Below are positions 1 through 7,861 of a DNA stretch of 64,000 bases, in pieces. The stretch's first letter is position 1; each line of letters opens with the position of its first letter. The position numbers and the translations under genes were made by a program. The notes under the pieces were generated by a model. That model had not been told where the DNA came from, did not search any database, and saw only the letters and a list, made by a program, of their open reading frames with translations. Origin of the DNA: Hyphomicrobium_A sp965243865 (lineage in GTDB: Bacteria > Pseudomonadota > Alphaproteobacteria > Rhizobiales > Hyphomicrobiaceae); the NCBI RefSeq assembly GCF_965243865.1, contig NZ_OZ251603.1, positions 124,001 to 188,000 of the forward strand, read 5' to 3'.

Positions 1-463
1 TGATGAGCGCCTCCACCTTGTCCAGGAGCACTTTGAGGTCGAGCGTCACCATCAGCTCGGTGTCGCTGTCCTTCACCTGCTGGCTCAGTTCCGCCACAGT
101 ATAGAGTGGATTGAAATTAACGACGGTGCCGCCAGCCTTGAGGACTGCGAAGAAGTAGACGATGAATGTCGGCGAGTTCGGCAGCAGAAGGCCGACTTTC
201 GTGCCCTTCTTGACGCCTAGCTGCTGCAACCCGAGCGTTGCCTGCTCGACCTGCCGGCCAAGTTCGGCGTAAGTCAGCGTCCGACCTAGGAAATTGGTAC
301 AGGTGAGGCCGCCGAAGCGCGCCACGGCGTCGTCGAGCAACTGATAGAGTGGCGCGACCTTTAGAGGCATATGCCAGTCAACGCCGCGCGGGTAGTGATC
401 CAGCCAAGGCATGGCTGGCTGCGACGCGTTGGCCGGAGGCCGGGTGCGGACCATCGTCGACAT
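1..463 (-). CDS. AMP-dependent acyl-CoA/acyl-ACP ligase, N-terminal fragment
   Basis: About 154 N-terminal residues of an ANL-superfamily ligase (long-chain fatty acid CoA ligase, FadD-like); the gene runs off the left edge. The visible part includes the typical early segments TNFLGRTLTYAEL and FFAVLKAGGTVVNFNPLY. The adenylation P-loop and the C-terminal lid lie outside the window, so substrate class cannot be judged. ATG at 463 is preceded by GGGAG with suitable spacing; ATG at 454 is an alternative. The gene diverges from the acyl carrier protein gene, so it could activate a fatty acid for the ACP/ketosynthase system beside it. That link is inference from position only. Confidence 0.8.
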   Translation of the reverse strand, partial: MSTMVRTRPPANASQPAMPWLDHYPRGVDWHMPLKVAPLYQLLDDAVARFGGLTCTNFLGRTLTYAELGRQVEQATLGLQQLGVKKGTKVGLLLPNSPTFIVYFFAVLKAGGTVVNFNPLYTVAELSQQVKDSDTELMVTLDLKVLLDKVEALI

Positions 464-866
464 CCTCGAGCGTCTCCCGGGCTAGACTACTGGTCGCAGT
501 ATAGCGCCAGGCCTATTGCCGGACAGTTGCGGTCGCTCAGCCGCAAATGCAATAACAGGAGCTTGAAAGCCGCTTTGTTATTGAACACGTTTCGCCCGCC
601 AGGACCAAGCGGAAGGTTACGGCAATTGGCGGCAGAGCAACGGTTGTGAAGAGGTTTTGCTGTACCTTGAATGACAGCTGACGCATGGAAACAGCTCTAT
701 GCGTTTGCCAAACCGGCCCCTCCGGCCGGCTGCTGGCCCTCTGCTAGACTTGGCTGGCGTTTAAGGATATGTGACGCCTCAGCTTGTTGTGCTAGTGGGC
801 TGGCACTAGTTAGAAACGAACGAACACGGGCCCCAGGCTTCAATAAAGCGGGGGTGGGAGACTGAT
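464..866. other. Divergent intergenic region, no gene seen
   Basis: About 400 bases separate the leftward ligase from the rightward acyl carrier protein gene. Short open frames here have no coding character or ribosome-binding site that I trust. The region presumably holds both promoters, but I cannot fix a -35/-10 pair. The ACP gene has a clear purine-rich ribosome-binding site (GGGGGTGGGAG) just before its ATG at 867. Confidence 0.5.
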
Positions 867-1139
867 ATGGACGAAGTTGGCACCAAGATCGTCGAGATCC
901 TGAAGAAGCACATGAAGGAGCCGCGCGACGACATCTCGATGTCGACGCCGCTTACGGATCTCAAGATTGAATCCCTCGATCTGGCGATGATCGTTTTTGA
1001 TATCGAAGATACGTTTGGCATTGAAATCCCTTACAACGCCAACGAGGATGTCGAGGATTTCAAGACCGTTGGTTCGGTTGTCGATCGCGTTAAGGAACTG
1101 GTCGCTAAGGGCCCAGCCGCTGCCGGCGCCAAGGCCTAA
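867..1139 (+). CDS. Acyl carrier protein
   Basis: A 90-residue acyl carrier protein. Ser36 in the motif ESLD is the expected 4'-phosphopantetheine attachment site, and the surrounding DLKIESLDL / FGIEIP pattern fits the four-helix ACP fold. It lacks the long insertion of the AcpXL proteins that carry very-long-chain fatty acids for lipid A, so it appears to be a dedicated ACP of another pathway. It lies 145 bases upstream of a beta-ketoacyl-ACP synthase in the same direction and is probably its carrier partner. The Ala/Gly/Lys-rich tail from about residue 82 is likely unstructured. It could serve fatty acid, lipid or polyketide synthesis; the sequence does not decide this. Confidence 0.92.
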   Translation: MDEVGTKIVEILKKHMKEPRDDISMSTPLTDLKIESLDLAMIVFDIEDTFGIEIPYNANEDVEDFKTVGSVVDRVKELVAKGPAAAGAKA

Positions 1140-1284
1140 CCTACAAATACGAACGCTGGCATCGGGGCACCTTTGGTGTGCCCTTGCCATATCTCTCCGC
1201 GAGCTCCCCCCGAGGCGCTTTTGCCGGCTCGCACAATAACTCTCGCGGCGCCAGTGCGCCGCTCACAACCGAGCAGGTAACTAG

Positions 1285-2529
1285 ATGTCAAACGCGAACG
1301 GCGCGCGCCGCGTCGTGGTGACCGGAATGGGCGCCGTGACGCCGATCGGCCTCAATGTGCCCGATCTCTGGGCCTCGATGCATGAGGGCAAGTGCGGTGT
1401 TACCGAGCTTGGCGGCTTTCCCGTCGACGATCTCAAGATCCTTATCGCCGCCCAGATCAAGGACTTTGATCCTAAAGTACGCCTCAAGCATTTCCAGCGC
1501 GATAAGCTGGTTATGCACGCCGACCGCTATTCCTGGTTCGCCGCTGCAGCCGCCGACGAGGCCGTGCGCCAATCGGGCCTCACATTCCCCGTCGCCGATC
1601 CTTATCGCTCGGCCTGCATCATCGGTTCGGGCGCCGGCGGTCTCACGACCTACGAGCAGTCCTATCGAGCCCTGTTCCTCGAAGGTAAGCGCGCCACTCA
1701 TCCGCTGACGCTGCTGCGCATCATCGGCTCCTCCGCCAGCGCCCACGTTGGCATTGAGTTCGGCATCAAGGGACCGACCTTCGCAACCTGCAGCGCCTGC
1801 TCGACGGCAACCCATGCCATCGGTATCGCTCGCGACTACATCAAGAACGGCGTCGTTGACGTCGCCATTGCCGGCGCATCGGAGTCGGTCATCAACTACG
1901 GCACCATGAAGGCTTGGCAGGCACTGCACGTCCTGTCGCCGGAAGGCTGCTTCCCGTTCGCCAAGAAGCGCAACGGCACCGTGCTCGGTGAGGGCTCAGG
2001 CATCCTCGTGCTGGAATCCTATGAGCATGCCAAGGCGCGTGGCGCCACCATCCTGGCCGAGATTGCCGGTTACGGCATGACCTCCGACGCCAAGGATATG
2101 GTGAACCCCGACATCGAAGGCCCGCGCGAAGCCATGCGCATGGCGCTTGACGATGCCCAGATCTCGCCGTCGGACATCCAGTATCTCAACGCGCACGGTA
2201 CCGCGACGACGATCAACGATGCCAACGAGACGCGCGCAATCAAGGCAGTCTTTGGCAACCACGCCAAGAACCTCGCCATCTCCTCGACCAAGTCGATGAC
2301 CGGCCACCCACTCGGTGCCGGCGGCGGCATCGAAGCAGCGGCCTGCATCAGCGCGATGCGGGAGGGCTGGGTTCCGCCGACCATCGGCCTCGACGATCCC
2401 GATCCCGAGTGCGACCTCGATTACATCCCCAACGTCGGCCGCAAGCTGGACGTGACATACGCCATGTCGAACTCGTTTGCCTTCGGTGGTCTCAACGCCG
2501 TGCTGGTTTTTGGTCCTCCGCCCGCCTGA
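1285..2529 (+). CDS. Beta-ketoacyl-ACP synthase, catalytically complete (KS-alpha-like)
   Basis: A 414-residue condensing enzyme of the FabF/KAS II type that extends an acyl chain on ACP with malonyl-ACP. The Cys-His-His triad is visible: Cys172 in the SACS motif, His304 in NAHGTAT and His341 in the KSMTGHPLG segment. The Gly-rich C-terminal motif near FAFGG is intact. ATG at 1285 follows GAGCAGG. It sits downstream of the ACP and ends at a strong terminator. A clear paralogue with the same neighbouring motifs but no catalytic Cys lies at 14603-15844, so the two may form a KS/chain-length-factor-like pair. NodE-like or very-long-chain KS roles are alternatives. Confidence 0.93.
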   Translation: MSNANGARRVVVTGMGAVTPIGLNVPDLWASMHEGKCGVTELGGFPVDDLKILIAAQIKDFDPKVRLKHFQRDKLVMHADRYSWFAAAAADEAVRQSGLTFPVADPYRSACIIGSGAGGLTTYEQSYRALFLEGKRATHPLTLLRIIGSSASAHVGIEFGIKGPTFATCSACSTATHAIGIARDYIKNGVVDVAIAGASESVINYGTMKAWQALHVLSPEGCFPFAKKRNGTVLGEGSGILVLESYEHAKARGATILAEIAGYGMTSDAKDMVNPDIEGPREAMRMALDDAQISPSDIQYLNAHGTATTINDANETRAIKAVFGNHAKNLAISSTKSMTGHPLGAGGGIEAAACISAMREGWVPPTIGLDDPDPECDLDYIPNVGRKLDVTYAMSNSFAFGGLNAVLVFGPPPA

Positions 2530-2566
2530 TAGGCGGCCGATCAGCAACGCACACTGAACGATTTTT

Positions 2567-2596
2567 GCGCCACGCCTTCTTGGGCGTGGCGCTTTT
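2567..2596 (+). terminator. Rho-independent terminator after the ketosynthase
   Basis: A perfect 10-bp stem (GCGCCACGCC with GGCGTGGCGC) with a six-base loop is followed by TTTT. It lies 38 bases after the ketosynthase stop codon and should end the ACP-KS transcript. Confidence 0.85.
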
Positions 2597-2794
2597 GCAT
2601 CCACCAATTCGCTCTGAATTCATCTTGTTTCCCAAAGCCTTTCGGCACGCGGTGTGAAGTGCTTAGGTCAAACAGTCCTTGCGGGCGCCCCGCGCAGCTG
2701 GTGACGGTGCACGCCAGGGTATTGCTGACAAACCGTGGCAATGACAGATTGTCGCCAACGGCAGCACGAGACTGACCGGCTTGGGAGGCGGATG

Positions 2795-3178
2795 ATGCGC
2801 GAGATTGTGATCCGTGCAGGGAAAGTGGCTATCCGCGCGCGCCTCCTCGAAACGCCCACCGCGGAACGCATTTGGGCGGCGCTCCCCATCCATGCCGAGG
2901 CCAGCCTTTGGGGGCATGAAGTCTACTTCAGCGCTCCCGTTAGCTCGGAGACCGAGCCGGGTGCCCGCGAGGTGGTCAACGCCGGAGAAATCGCGTTTTG
3001 GCCAGATGGCGAGGCCATCGCCATAGGCTTTGGACCCACCCCATTGTCGCGGCGCGGAGAAATCCGAATGGCCAGCCCGTGCAATATCTGGGCGATGGCA
3101 CTCGATGACGTTAGCCGGCTGAAGGGCGTGCATGCCGGGGAAGGCGTCTCCATCGTCGACGCCAACGGTGAGGCGTAG
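2795..3178 (+). CDS. Cyclophilin-like fold protein (TM1367/DUF369 type)
   Basis: A 127-residue protein resembling the bacterial cyclophilin-like family first seen in TM1367. The segment GEIAFWPDGEAIAIGFGPTP followed by a PASPCN-like motif is characteristic. The fold is a cyclophilin-type beta-barrel, but prolyl isomerase activity is not established for the family. A good GGGAGG site precedes two ATG codons at 2792 and 2795; the second has better spacing. The gene lies after the ketosynthase terminator and is probably transcribed separately. Function is unknown. Confidence 0.75.
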   Translation: MREIVIRAGKVAIRARLLETPTAERIWAALPIHAEASLWGHEVYFSAPVSSETEPGAREVVNAGEIAFWPDGEAIAIGFGPTPLSRRGEIRMASPCNIWAMALDDVSRLKGVHAGEGVSIVDANGEA

Positions 3179-3334
3179 AGCGGCTCCGCTCTAGAGCGAA
3201 CCATCAGCCCGGCATGTCTAATAATCGCGCACGGCTCGCAGGAGCGCCTTCTTGTGCAACGCAGCGATTGTGCTAGCCTTTCACTCCCCTCGATTGGCCG
3301 CGAGCATCGACGGCCACGAGCGGGAGGATCGCCA

Positions 3335-3472
3335 GTGGAAATGGTTTTGCGGTTTCTCGTCGGCGTCGCGGCGGCCTGGATCACCCCGGATCCCGCTCCG
3401 CAGCAAGCCCAACTGTCGGCCTACGAGGAGCGCTGTCCCGAGCAGCGCTGCCACCTGCGGCTCGTCCGCTAG
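3335..3472 (+). CDS. Small hypothetical protein, 45 residues
   Basis: A short frame with GTG start at 3335 (in-frame ATG at 3341) preceded by GGGAGG at a spacing of seven bases. The product has a hydrophobic N-terminus (residues 4-15) and two cysteines near the C-terminus in a CPEQRC pattern, so it could be a small exported or membrane peptide. It ends four bases past the end of idi on the opposite strand. I do not recognise a family; the good ribosome-binding site is the main support. Confidence 0.4.
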   Translation: MEMVLRFLVGVAAAWITPDPAPQQAQLSAYEERCPEQRCHLRLVR

Positions 3473-4002
3473 GGCTCTACGTAGGCCCCAGAGGTCACGT
3501 CTCGTTCCAGGTATATTCGAAACCAGGTCGTGAACTGATCAGGATTGCGCGCCGCATCGGCCTGAACGTCGGACAGCGGGCGCCAGCAATGCGCCTCGGC
3601 CTCTTCATCATCAGGCCGAACCTCCCCATCCCAGCAGCCGGTGAAGATGTGCACATACTCGTGCTCAATGAGGCCGCCACCGACATCGGCGCGATAAACA
3701 AGGCTGTGCAGCGGCGTGAGCGGGCAGGAAAAGCCCATCTCTTCTTCGAGCCGTCGCGCCGCGGCAACCGCGGTATCCTCACCCGGACGCGGGTGGCCGC
3801 AACACGCATTCGTCCACAGTCCGCCCGAGTGGTACTTGCCCGGATGCCGCTTCTGCAAAAGCATTTTGCCCGCACCATCCTCGATGAGAACCGAAAACGC
3901 CCGATGCAGATCGCCGCGCCGATGCGTCAGCAGCTTCGGCGCCGTGCCGAGCGGATTATCGTCGCGGTCGACGAGGATGACCTCCTCCAGAGCATCGATC
4001 AT
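3469..4002 (-). CDS. idi: Isopentenyl-diphosphate delta-isomerase, type 1
   Basis: A 177-residue Nudix-fold isomerase that interconverts isopentenyl and dimethylallyl diphosphate, giving the allylic starter for prenyl chains. The TNACCGHP motif carries the catalytic Cys68, and Glu115 in HEYVHIF matches the second catalytic residue of the E. coli enzyme. The Nudix-like helix with REEE-type acidic residues is present around RRLEEEMG. Its ATG overlaps the eboF stop by four bases (ATGA), so the genes are translationally coupled. Co-location with the UbiA-type eboC suggests that this locus needs prenyl diphosphate. It is the last gene of the leftward unit. Confidence 0.95.
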   Translation of the reverse strand: MIDALEEVILVDRDDNPLGTAPKLLTHRRGDLHRAFSVLIEDGAGKMLLQKRHPGKYHSGGLWTNACCGHPRPGEDTAVAAARRLEEEMGFSCPLTPLHSLVYRADVGGGLIEHEYVHIFTGCWDGEVRPDDEEAEAHCWRPLSDVQADAARNPDQFTTWFRIYLERDVTSGAYVEP

Positions 4003-5420
4003 GCTCGCGTGTGCTCCATTTCCGCAGCAGTCTGCGGCTCTCTCTCAACCCCGAAAACGTGATCGAGCATAATCTGCTTGATCTCACTAGCTTCAATCAC
4101 GCCGCCCGGCAGCATGCCCGGCGCCGACGACATGACGAGCGGGCTACGCTCCGGCGGATTGTCCGCGCGCCCGTGTGAGCCGCGCACCAGCGAGGCGTCG
4201 AGCGGGATGACGTCCATCAGCGCACGCAACCCGAGCGCCCGTTTCAAAAGCCGCCAGCCGATTGCCAGTTTGGGCCACTTGATCTCAGGGTCGAGAAACA
4301 GCTCGACCGGATCATACCCCGGCTTGCGATGAATCTCGACCAGCCGGGCAAAATCCGGCGCCCGGGCGTCATCGAGCCAGTAGTAGTAGGTAAACCAGGC
4401 GTCTGGCCGCGCGATCGCTACCAGTTCGCCAGAACGCTCATGGTCGAGGCCATGTACGCGCTTCTCCTCGGTTCCCCAGATCTCGTCGATCCCGCCAATC
4501 TGCTCCAGCACGGCCCTGACCCGCGGGATGTCGTCCGGATCGGCGATGTAGACATGCGCCACCTGGTGGTCCGCGAGCGCGAATGCGCGCGACTGCGGGG
4601 CATCCAGCAATTCCCCGCCAAGTTCTTCGCGAACCGCGAGGAAGCCAGATTGGCGCAGCGCGCGGTTGATGTGCACCGGCCGCTTCACCGGCACGATCCC
4701 GTACTCCGATACGATCATCACATTGCGCCCGGAGGCGTCCGCCGCTTTGACGAGATCACCCACGACATCGTCGATCTCGCGCAGGTCGGGTGCGATGCCC
4801 GGATCGTCCGGTCCTAGCCGTTGCAACACGTAGTCCAGATGCGGCAGGTAGGCGAGAGTGAGCGTCGGATTGCGGCTCGCCATGACGTGCAAGGTTGCGT
4901 CCGCTATCCACCGCGTCGACGATATGTTCGTCGCCGGACCCCAGAACGAGAACAGCGGAAACGTCCCCAGCGTCCTGGTCAGCTCATCGCGAAGCTCCGA
5001 CGGCTGCGCATAGCAGTCCGGAATCTTCCGACCGTCAGCTTTGTAGATCGGTCGCGGCGTCACGGCGTAATCTGCACTGGAGGCCATGTTGAACCACCAG
5101 AACATGTTTGCGCACGTGAACGCCTTATCGCGCCGCTTGCCCGCGTCCCAAACCCGCTCTCCGTCGAGTAGCTTGTTCGACTGGCGCCACAGCCAGATTT
5201 CCGCCAGGTCCCGAAACAGCCAGCCGTTGCCGACCGCACCGTGATCAGTCGGCGGCGTGCCGGTGAGGAACGTCGCCTGCACCGAGCACGTCACGGCCGG
5301 CGTTACGGTCTGCAGCGGACGCACCCCCGAACGCTCGGCGAATGCCGAGAGATTGGGCGTGTGCTCCCCGATCAGCTCCGGTGTCAGCCCGACGACATTG
5401 AGAACGAGGAGGGGATGCAT
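3999..5420 (-). CDS. eboF: EboF-like nucleotide pyrophosphatase/phosphodiesterase
   Basis: A 473-residue alkaline-phosphatase-superfamily protein of the type I phosphodiesterase/nucleotide pyrophosphatase group. Near the N-terminus the TPAVTCSVQATFLTG segment supplies the likely Thr/Ser nucleophile. Later HLDYVLQRLGPD, VSEYG and HGRADNPPER match the metal-binding positions, although the usual SDHGM-like motif is changed to SEYG. No signal peptide is evident, so it is probably cytoplasmic. Proteins of this type are the sixth member (EboF) of ebo clusters, and the other five Ebo genes lie divergently at 7862-12935. Substrate unknown. It is coupled to idi and lies 23 bases after the cytochrome gene. 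Confidence 0.85.
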   Translation of the reverse strand: MHPLLVLNVVGLTPELIGEHTPNLSAFAERSGVRPLQTVTPAVTCSVQATFLTGTPPTDHGAVGNGWLFRDLAEIWLWRQSNKLLDGERVWDAGKRRDKAFTCANMFWWFNMASSADYAVTPRPIYKADGRKIPDCYAQPSELRDELTRTLGTFPLFSFWGPATNISSTRWIADATLHVMASRNPTLTLAYLPHLDYVLQRLGPDDPGIAPDLREIDDVVGDLVKAADASGRNVMIVSEYGIVPVKRPVHINRALRQSGFLAVREELGGELLDAPQSRAFALADHQVAHVYIADPDDIPRVRAVLEQIGGIDEIWGTEEKRVHGLDHERSGELVAIARPDAWFTYYYWLDDARAPDFARLVEIHRKPGYDPVELFLDPEIKWPKLAIGWRLLKRALGLRALMDVIPLDASLVRGSHGRADNPPERSPLVMSSAPGMLPGGVIEASEIKQIMLDHVFGVEREPQTAAEMEHTRA

Positions 5421-5443
5421 GACCCGAGCCGCAATGCCCTCCG

Positions 5444-5899
5444 CTACTTCTTCAGCGAGTCGATGAAGGCGATGATCTTCAGGATCTGGTCCTGCGTCAT
5501 GCCACGTTTGGAGAATGGACGCATCGCGCCTGCTGCGCCCGAGTGGATAACCTCGAACTTGCCGAGATCGGTGTTCGCGCGCGGGTTGATCACGACATCG
5601 TCGATCAGGTTCGGACCCATGCCGCCCGACGCATCTGGCTTGTGGCAGACTTGGCAGTTGTCATTGAAGATCTTCTTCCCTTCGGCAATCGCGTCGGCAT
5701 TACCAACGTACGGGTTCGTCCCCGTTTCGTGGAACGACTTTACCGCATCGGTGAACGTCTCGCCCTTGATCGGGCTGAGATCAAGCGGTGAGTCATCAAG
5801 AGCGTTGCGGAACTCGATGGCGATGGCGGGGATGGCGAACGTGACCGCGGCGACGGTCAGGACTGCAAGTGTGCGCGACGCACGCTGTGTAAGGGACAT
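5444..5899 (-). CDS. Periplasmic c-type cytochrome, cL/XoxG-like
   Basis: A 151-residue exported cytochrome. Residues 1-28 form a signal peptide ending near AIA. One heme site CQVCH is at 82-86, and Met126 in GAMRPFS is the likely sixth ligand. The overall pattern (FRNALDDSPLDLSP, ETGTNPYVGNADA, then the heme motif) resembles the cytochrome cL/XoxG family that takes electrons from PQQ methanol dehydrogenases. Here the upstream partner, 93 bases away, is a PQQ sugar-dehydrogenase-type enzyme, so it probably accepts electrons from that protein. ATG 5899 was chosen; TTG 5902 is possible. It is in one unit with eboF and idi. Confidence 0.88.
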   Translation of the reverse strand: MSLTQRASRTLAVLTVAAVTFAIPAIAIEFRNALDDSPLDLSPIKGETFTDAVKSFHETGTNPYVGNADAIAEGKKIFNDNCQVCHKPDASGGMGPNLIDDVVINPRANTDLGKFEVIHSGAAGAMRPFSKRGMTQDQILKIIAFIDSLKK

Positions 5900-5992
5900 C
5901 AAGACATTCCTATGGGATTTCGAGGCGCCAACAGGGCCTCTCGCAGACGGGAGCGAGAGGCCCTGGCGGTCAATGCAGGATCGTTTTGACGA

Positions 5993-7411
5993 TCACTTCC
6001 GGGTCTTGGCTACTTCCGCGCCAGCCGGTACTTTGTCAGCCGCTACCACACGCCAGAGTGCGCCCGGCGGGTTCGCCAGCGGGCCCTTGTCGTCGGTGTA
6101 GAAGCAGTCGCAGTTGACGGCGAGCACGGTGCCGTCTTCATCGTTGTTGCCCGAGGTGAACTGCAAAGAAGTCTGCAGCAGCTCCTGCAGCTGCCACTTC
6201 TTGCCGTCCCAACCCGTGCCGAACACGCGGCCCGAGCACCAGTCGCCGGTGAGGAACACGCCGTTCATGCCAGCGTAGTTGGCAACGCCGAGGCCCATGA
6301 CCGAGCAGCCCCAGCCGTCCTTGAGCTTCTCAGCACCCGGATAGGGCTCCTGGTGCGGATACTCGGCGACCGGAAGCACGCCGACCTGCGGGCACTTGTC
6401 GTCGGGTCCAGTCATCGGATGGCAGTTCGTACCCATGTTGAACTTCCAGCCGTAGTTCTCGCCGCCCTTGCTGTTGGCCGGCTGCCAGTCGATTTCTTCG
6501 AGATGGTTCTGGCCGACGTCGGCGATGAACAAGCCGCCGTTCTTGCGGTCGAAGCGGAACGCATACGGGTTACGCAGACCGTAAGCCCAGATCTCCGGAC
6601 GGGTGCCCATATGGATCTTGGAGAAGCCTTCCTCGGTGATGCCGAAGAGTGCCATCATGCGATCCTGGTAGGCATGAGCAAAGGGATTGTCGTCAGGGAT
6701 CTTGTAGCCGACGTTGTCCGGCGTATTGACGTCGATGCGGAGCAGCTTACCCCACAGCACATCCTTGCGCTGACCGGCGTCGAGGGGGTCACCCTCCCAG
6801 CCGGCGTCACCCTTGCCGACATACAGATAGCCGTCGGGTCCGAACTCGATGCCGCCGCCGTAGTGGTTGTAATAGGGCTGCGGAATGATGGTGATCACCT
6901 TGGCGGATTTCTGCGCCTGATCGACCGTCACTTCATCCGGGCTGCCCGAATCCACCGTATAGCGCGTGATCATGTGCGCGCCGTTGAATGGCAGAGACGA
7001 GTAGCTGACGTAGAAGTAGCCGTTCTCTTTGAACTTCGGATCGAAGGCGACGGCCCACAGGCCCTGCTCGACGAAGCCCGTCTGAACTTCTGTGCCGAGC
7101 GGCGTATTCTTAGTGAGGTCGAGGAACGGCTTCTCCAGAACCTTGCCGTCCTTCACGACCTTGATGCGACCAACGCGCTCCACCACGAAGATTCGACCAG
7201 AACCATCAAATGCTGAAGCGACGCCGACTGGATCGTTGAAGCCATCAGCGATCTTCACGAGCGCGATTTTAGGATCGCCCGGCAGCTTTCCTCCGGGACG
7301 CGCGACCTGCGAGGCCTCGGTCGGCACTGTCTGGGCGGTGACCGCAGTCACTCCTAGAGTGCCGAGCGCGGCCATCCCTATCGACGCGGCCTTTAGCAAC
7401 CGCATTCCCAT
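5993..7411 (-). CDS. PQQ-dependent sugar dehydrogenase (soluble GDH/sorbosone type)
   Basis: A 472-residue secreted beta-propeller of the glucose/sorbosone dehydrogenase family, which oxidises aldoses or other alcohols with PQQ in the periplasm. A signal peptide covers about residues 1-27 (ending AVTAQT). Family landmarks are FVVERVGRIKVV, the YYNHYGGGIEFGPDGYLYVGKGD stretch, and ENYGWKFNMG with a disulfide-prone Cys pair further on. ATG at 7411 has GGGAG eight bases upstream; a longer start at 7432 is less likely. It heads a leftward unit with cytochrome c, eboF and idi. The natural substrate is unknown; oxidation of the ebo-associated metabolite is an inference. Confidence 0.9.
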   Translation of the reverse strand: MGMRLLKAASIGMAALGTLGVTAVTAQTVPTEASQVARPGGKLPGDPKIALVKIADGFNDPVGVASAFDGSGRIFVVERVGRIKVVKDGKVLEKPFLDLTKNTPLGTEVQTGFVEQGLWAVAFDPKFKENGYFYVSYSSLPFNGAHMITRYTVDSGSPDEVTVDQAQKSAKVITIIPQPYYNHYGGGIEFGPDGYLYVGKGDAGWEGDPLDAGQRKDVLWGKLLRIDVNTPDNVGYKIPDDNPFAHAYQDRMMALFGITEEGFSKIHMGTRPEIWAYGLRNPYAFRFDRKNGGLFIADVGQNHLEEIDWQPANSKGGENYGWKFNMGTNCHPMTGPDDKCPQVGVLPVAEYPHQEPYPGAEKLKDGWGCSVMGLGVANYAGMNGVFLTGDWCSGRVFGTGWDGKKWQLQELLQTSLQFTSGNNDEDGTVLAVNCDCFYTDDKGPLANPPGALWRVVAADKVPAGAEVAKTRK

Positions 7412-7432
7412 TGAACGTTCTCCCATTTCCAT

Positions 7433-7861
7433 TGTCGCGACTTTTTCTCGCGTTGCGCGTTTGCGCTAGCCGCATTCAACTCGATGTTCCGGTGATCTGG
7501 AGCACCTGCCCTGCGGCGTTTGAACGCTAGTGAATGGAATTCCCCGAGACAATGGATAGGGGGCGCTGTTCCAGAATTTGACGCAAATAGGAAAGTGTAG
7601 GCACGAAGAATTGCCACGTATTCCCGACGACTTTTGCCGACTTATCCATTGTCACGAGGCAACATTTCTGCTTGCGCGAAAGTCATAAGCAAAACCATTG
7701 CTTGGCCGCGTCAAAACGCGCATGATCCGCACTCCCAACGGTGCGGCTGACGTTCAATCGGTGCGCCGGGGTCCGGAAGGCCGCAGTGGCAAAAGTCCAG
7801 GGCGTTTCCGGCAATTGCTGATAGCAAATCGGCAAATAATGCACGTCGTAAGGGGAAATGC
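7433..7861. promoter_or_regulatory. Divergent control region between the two ebo units
   Basis: About 430 bases without a convincing gene separate the PQQ dehydrogenase (leftward) from eboD (rightward), so the promoters of both units should lie here. A small hairpin (CCGCAC / GTGCGG) sits near 7727-7746. The AAGGGGAA sequence just before 7862 is the eboD ribosome-binding site. I cannot fix promoter boxes. Confidence 0.45.

Noticed and set aside
867..1139. Assignment as AcpXL of lipid A very-long-chain acylation
   Set aside because: The protein lacks the long central insertion of AcpXL and no lpxXL or fabZXL gene is in the window; kept only as an alternative for the KS genes.
1288..1929. Long open frame antisense to the ketosynthase
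   Set aside because: The overlapping ketosynthase has intact family motifs; the antisense frame has no family resemblance and arises from high GC content.
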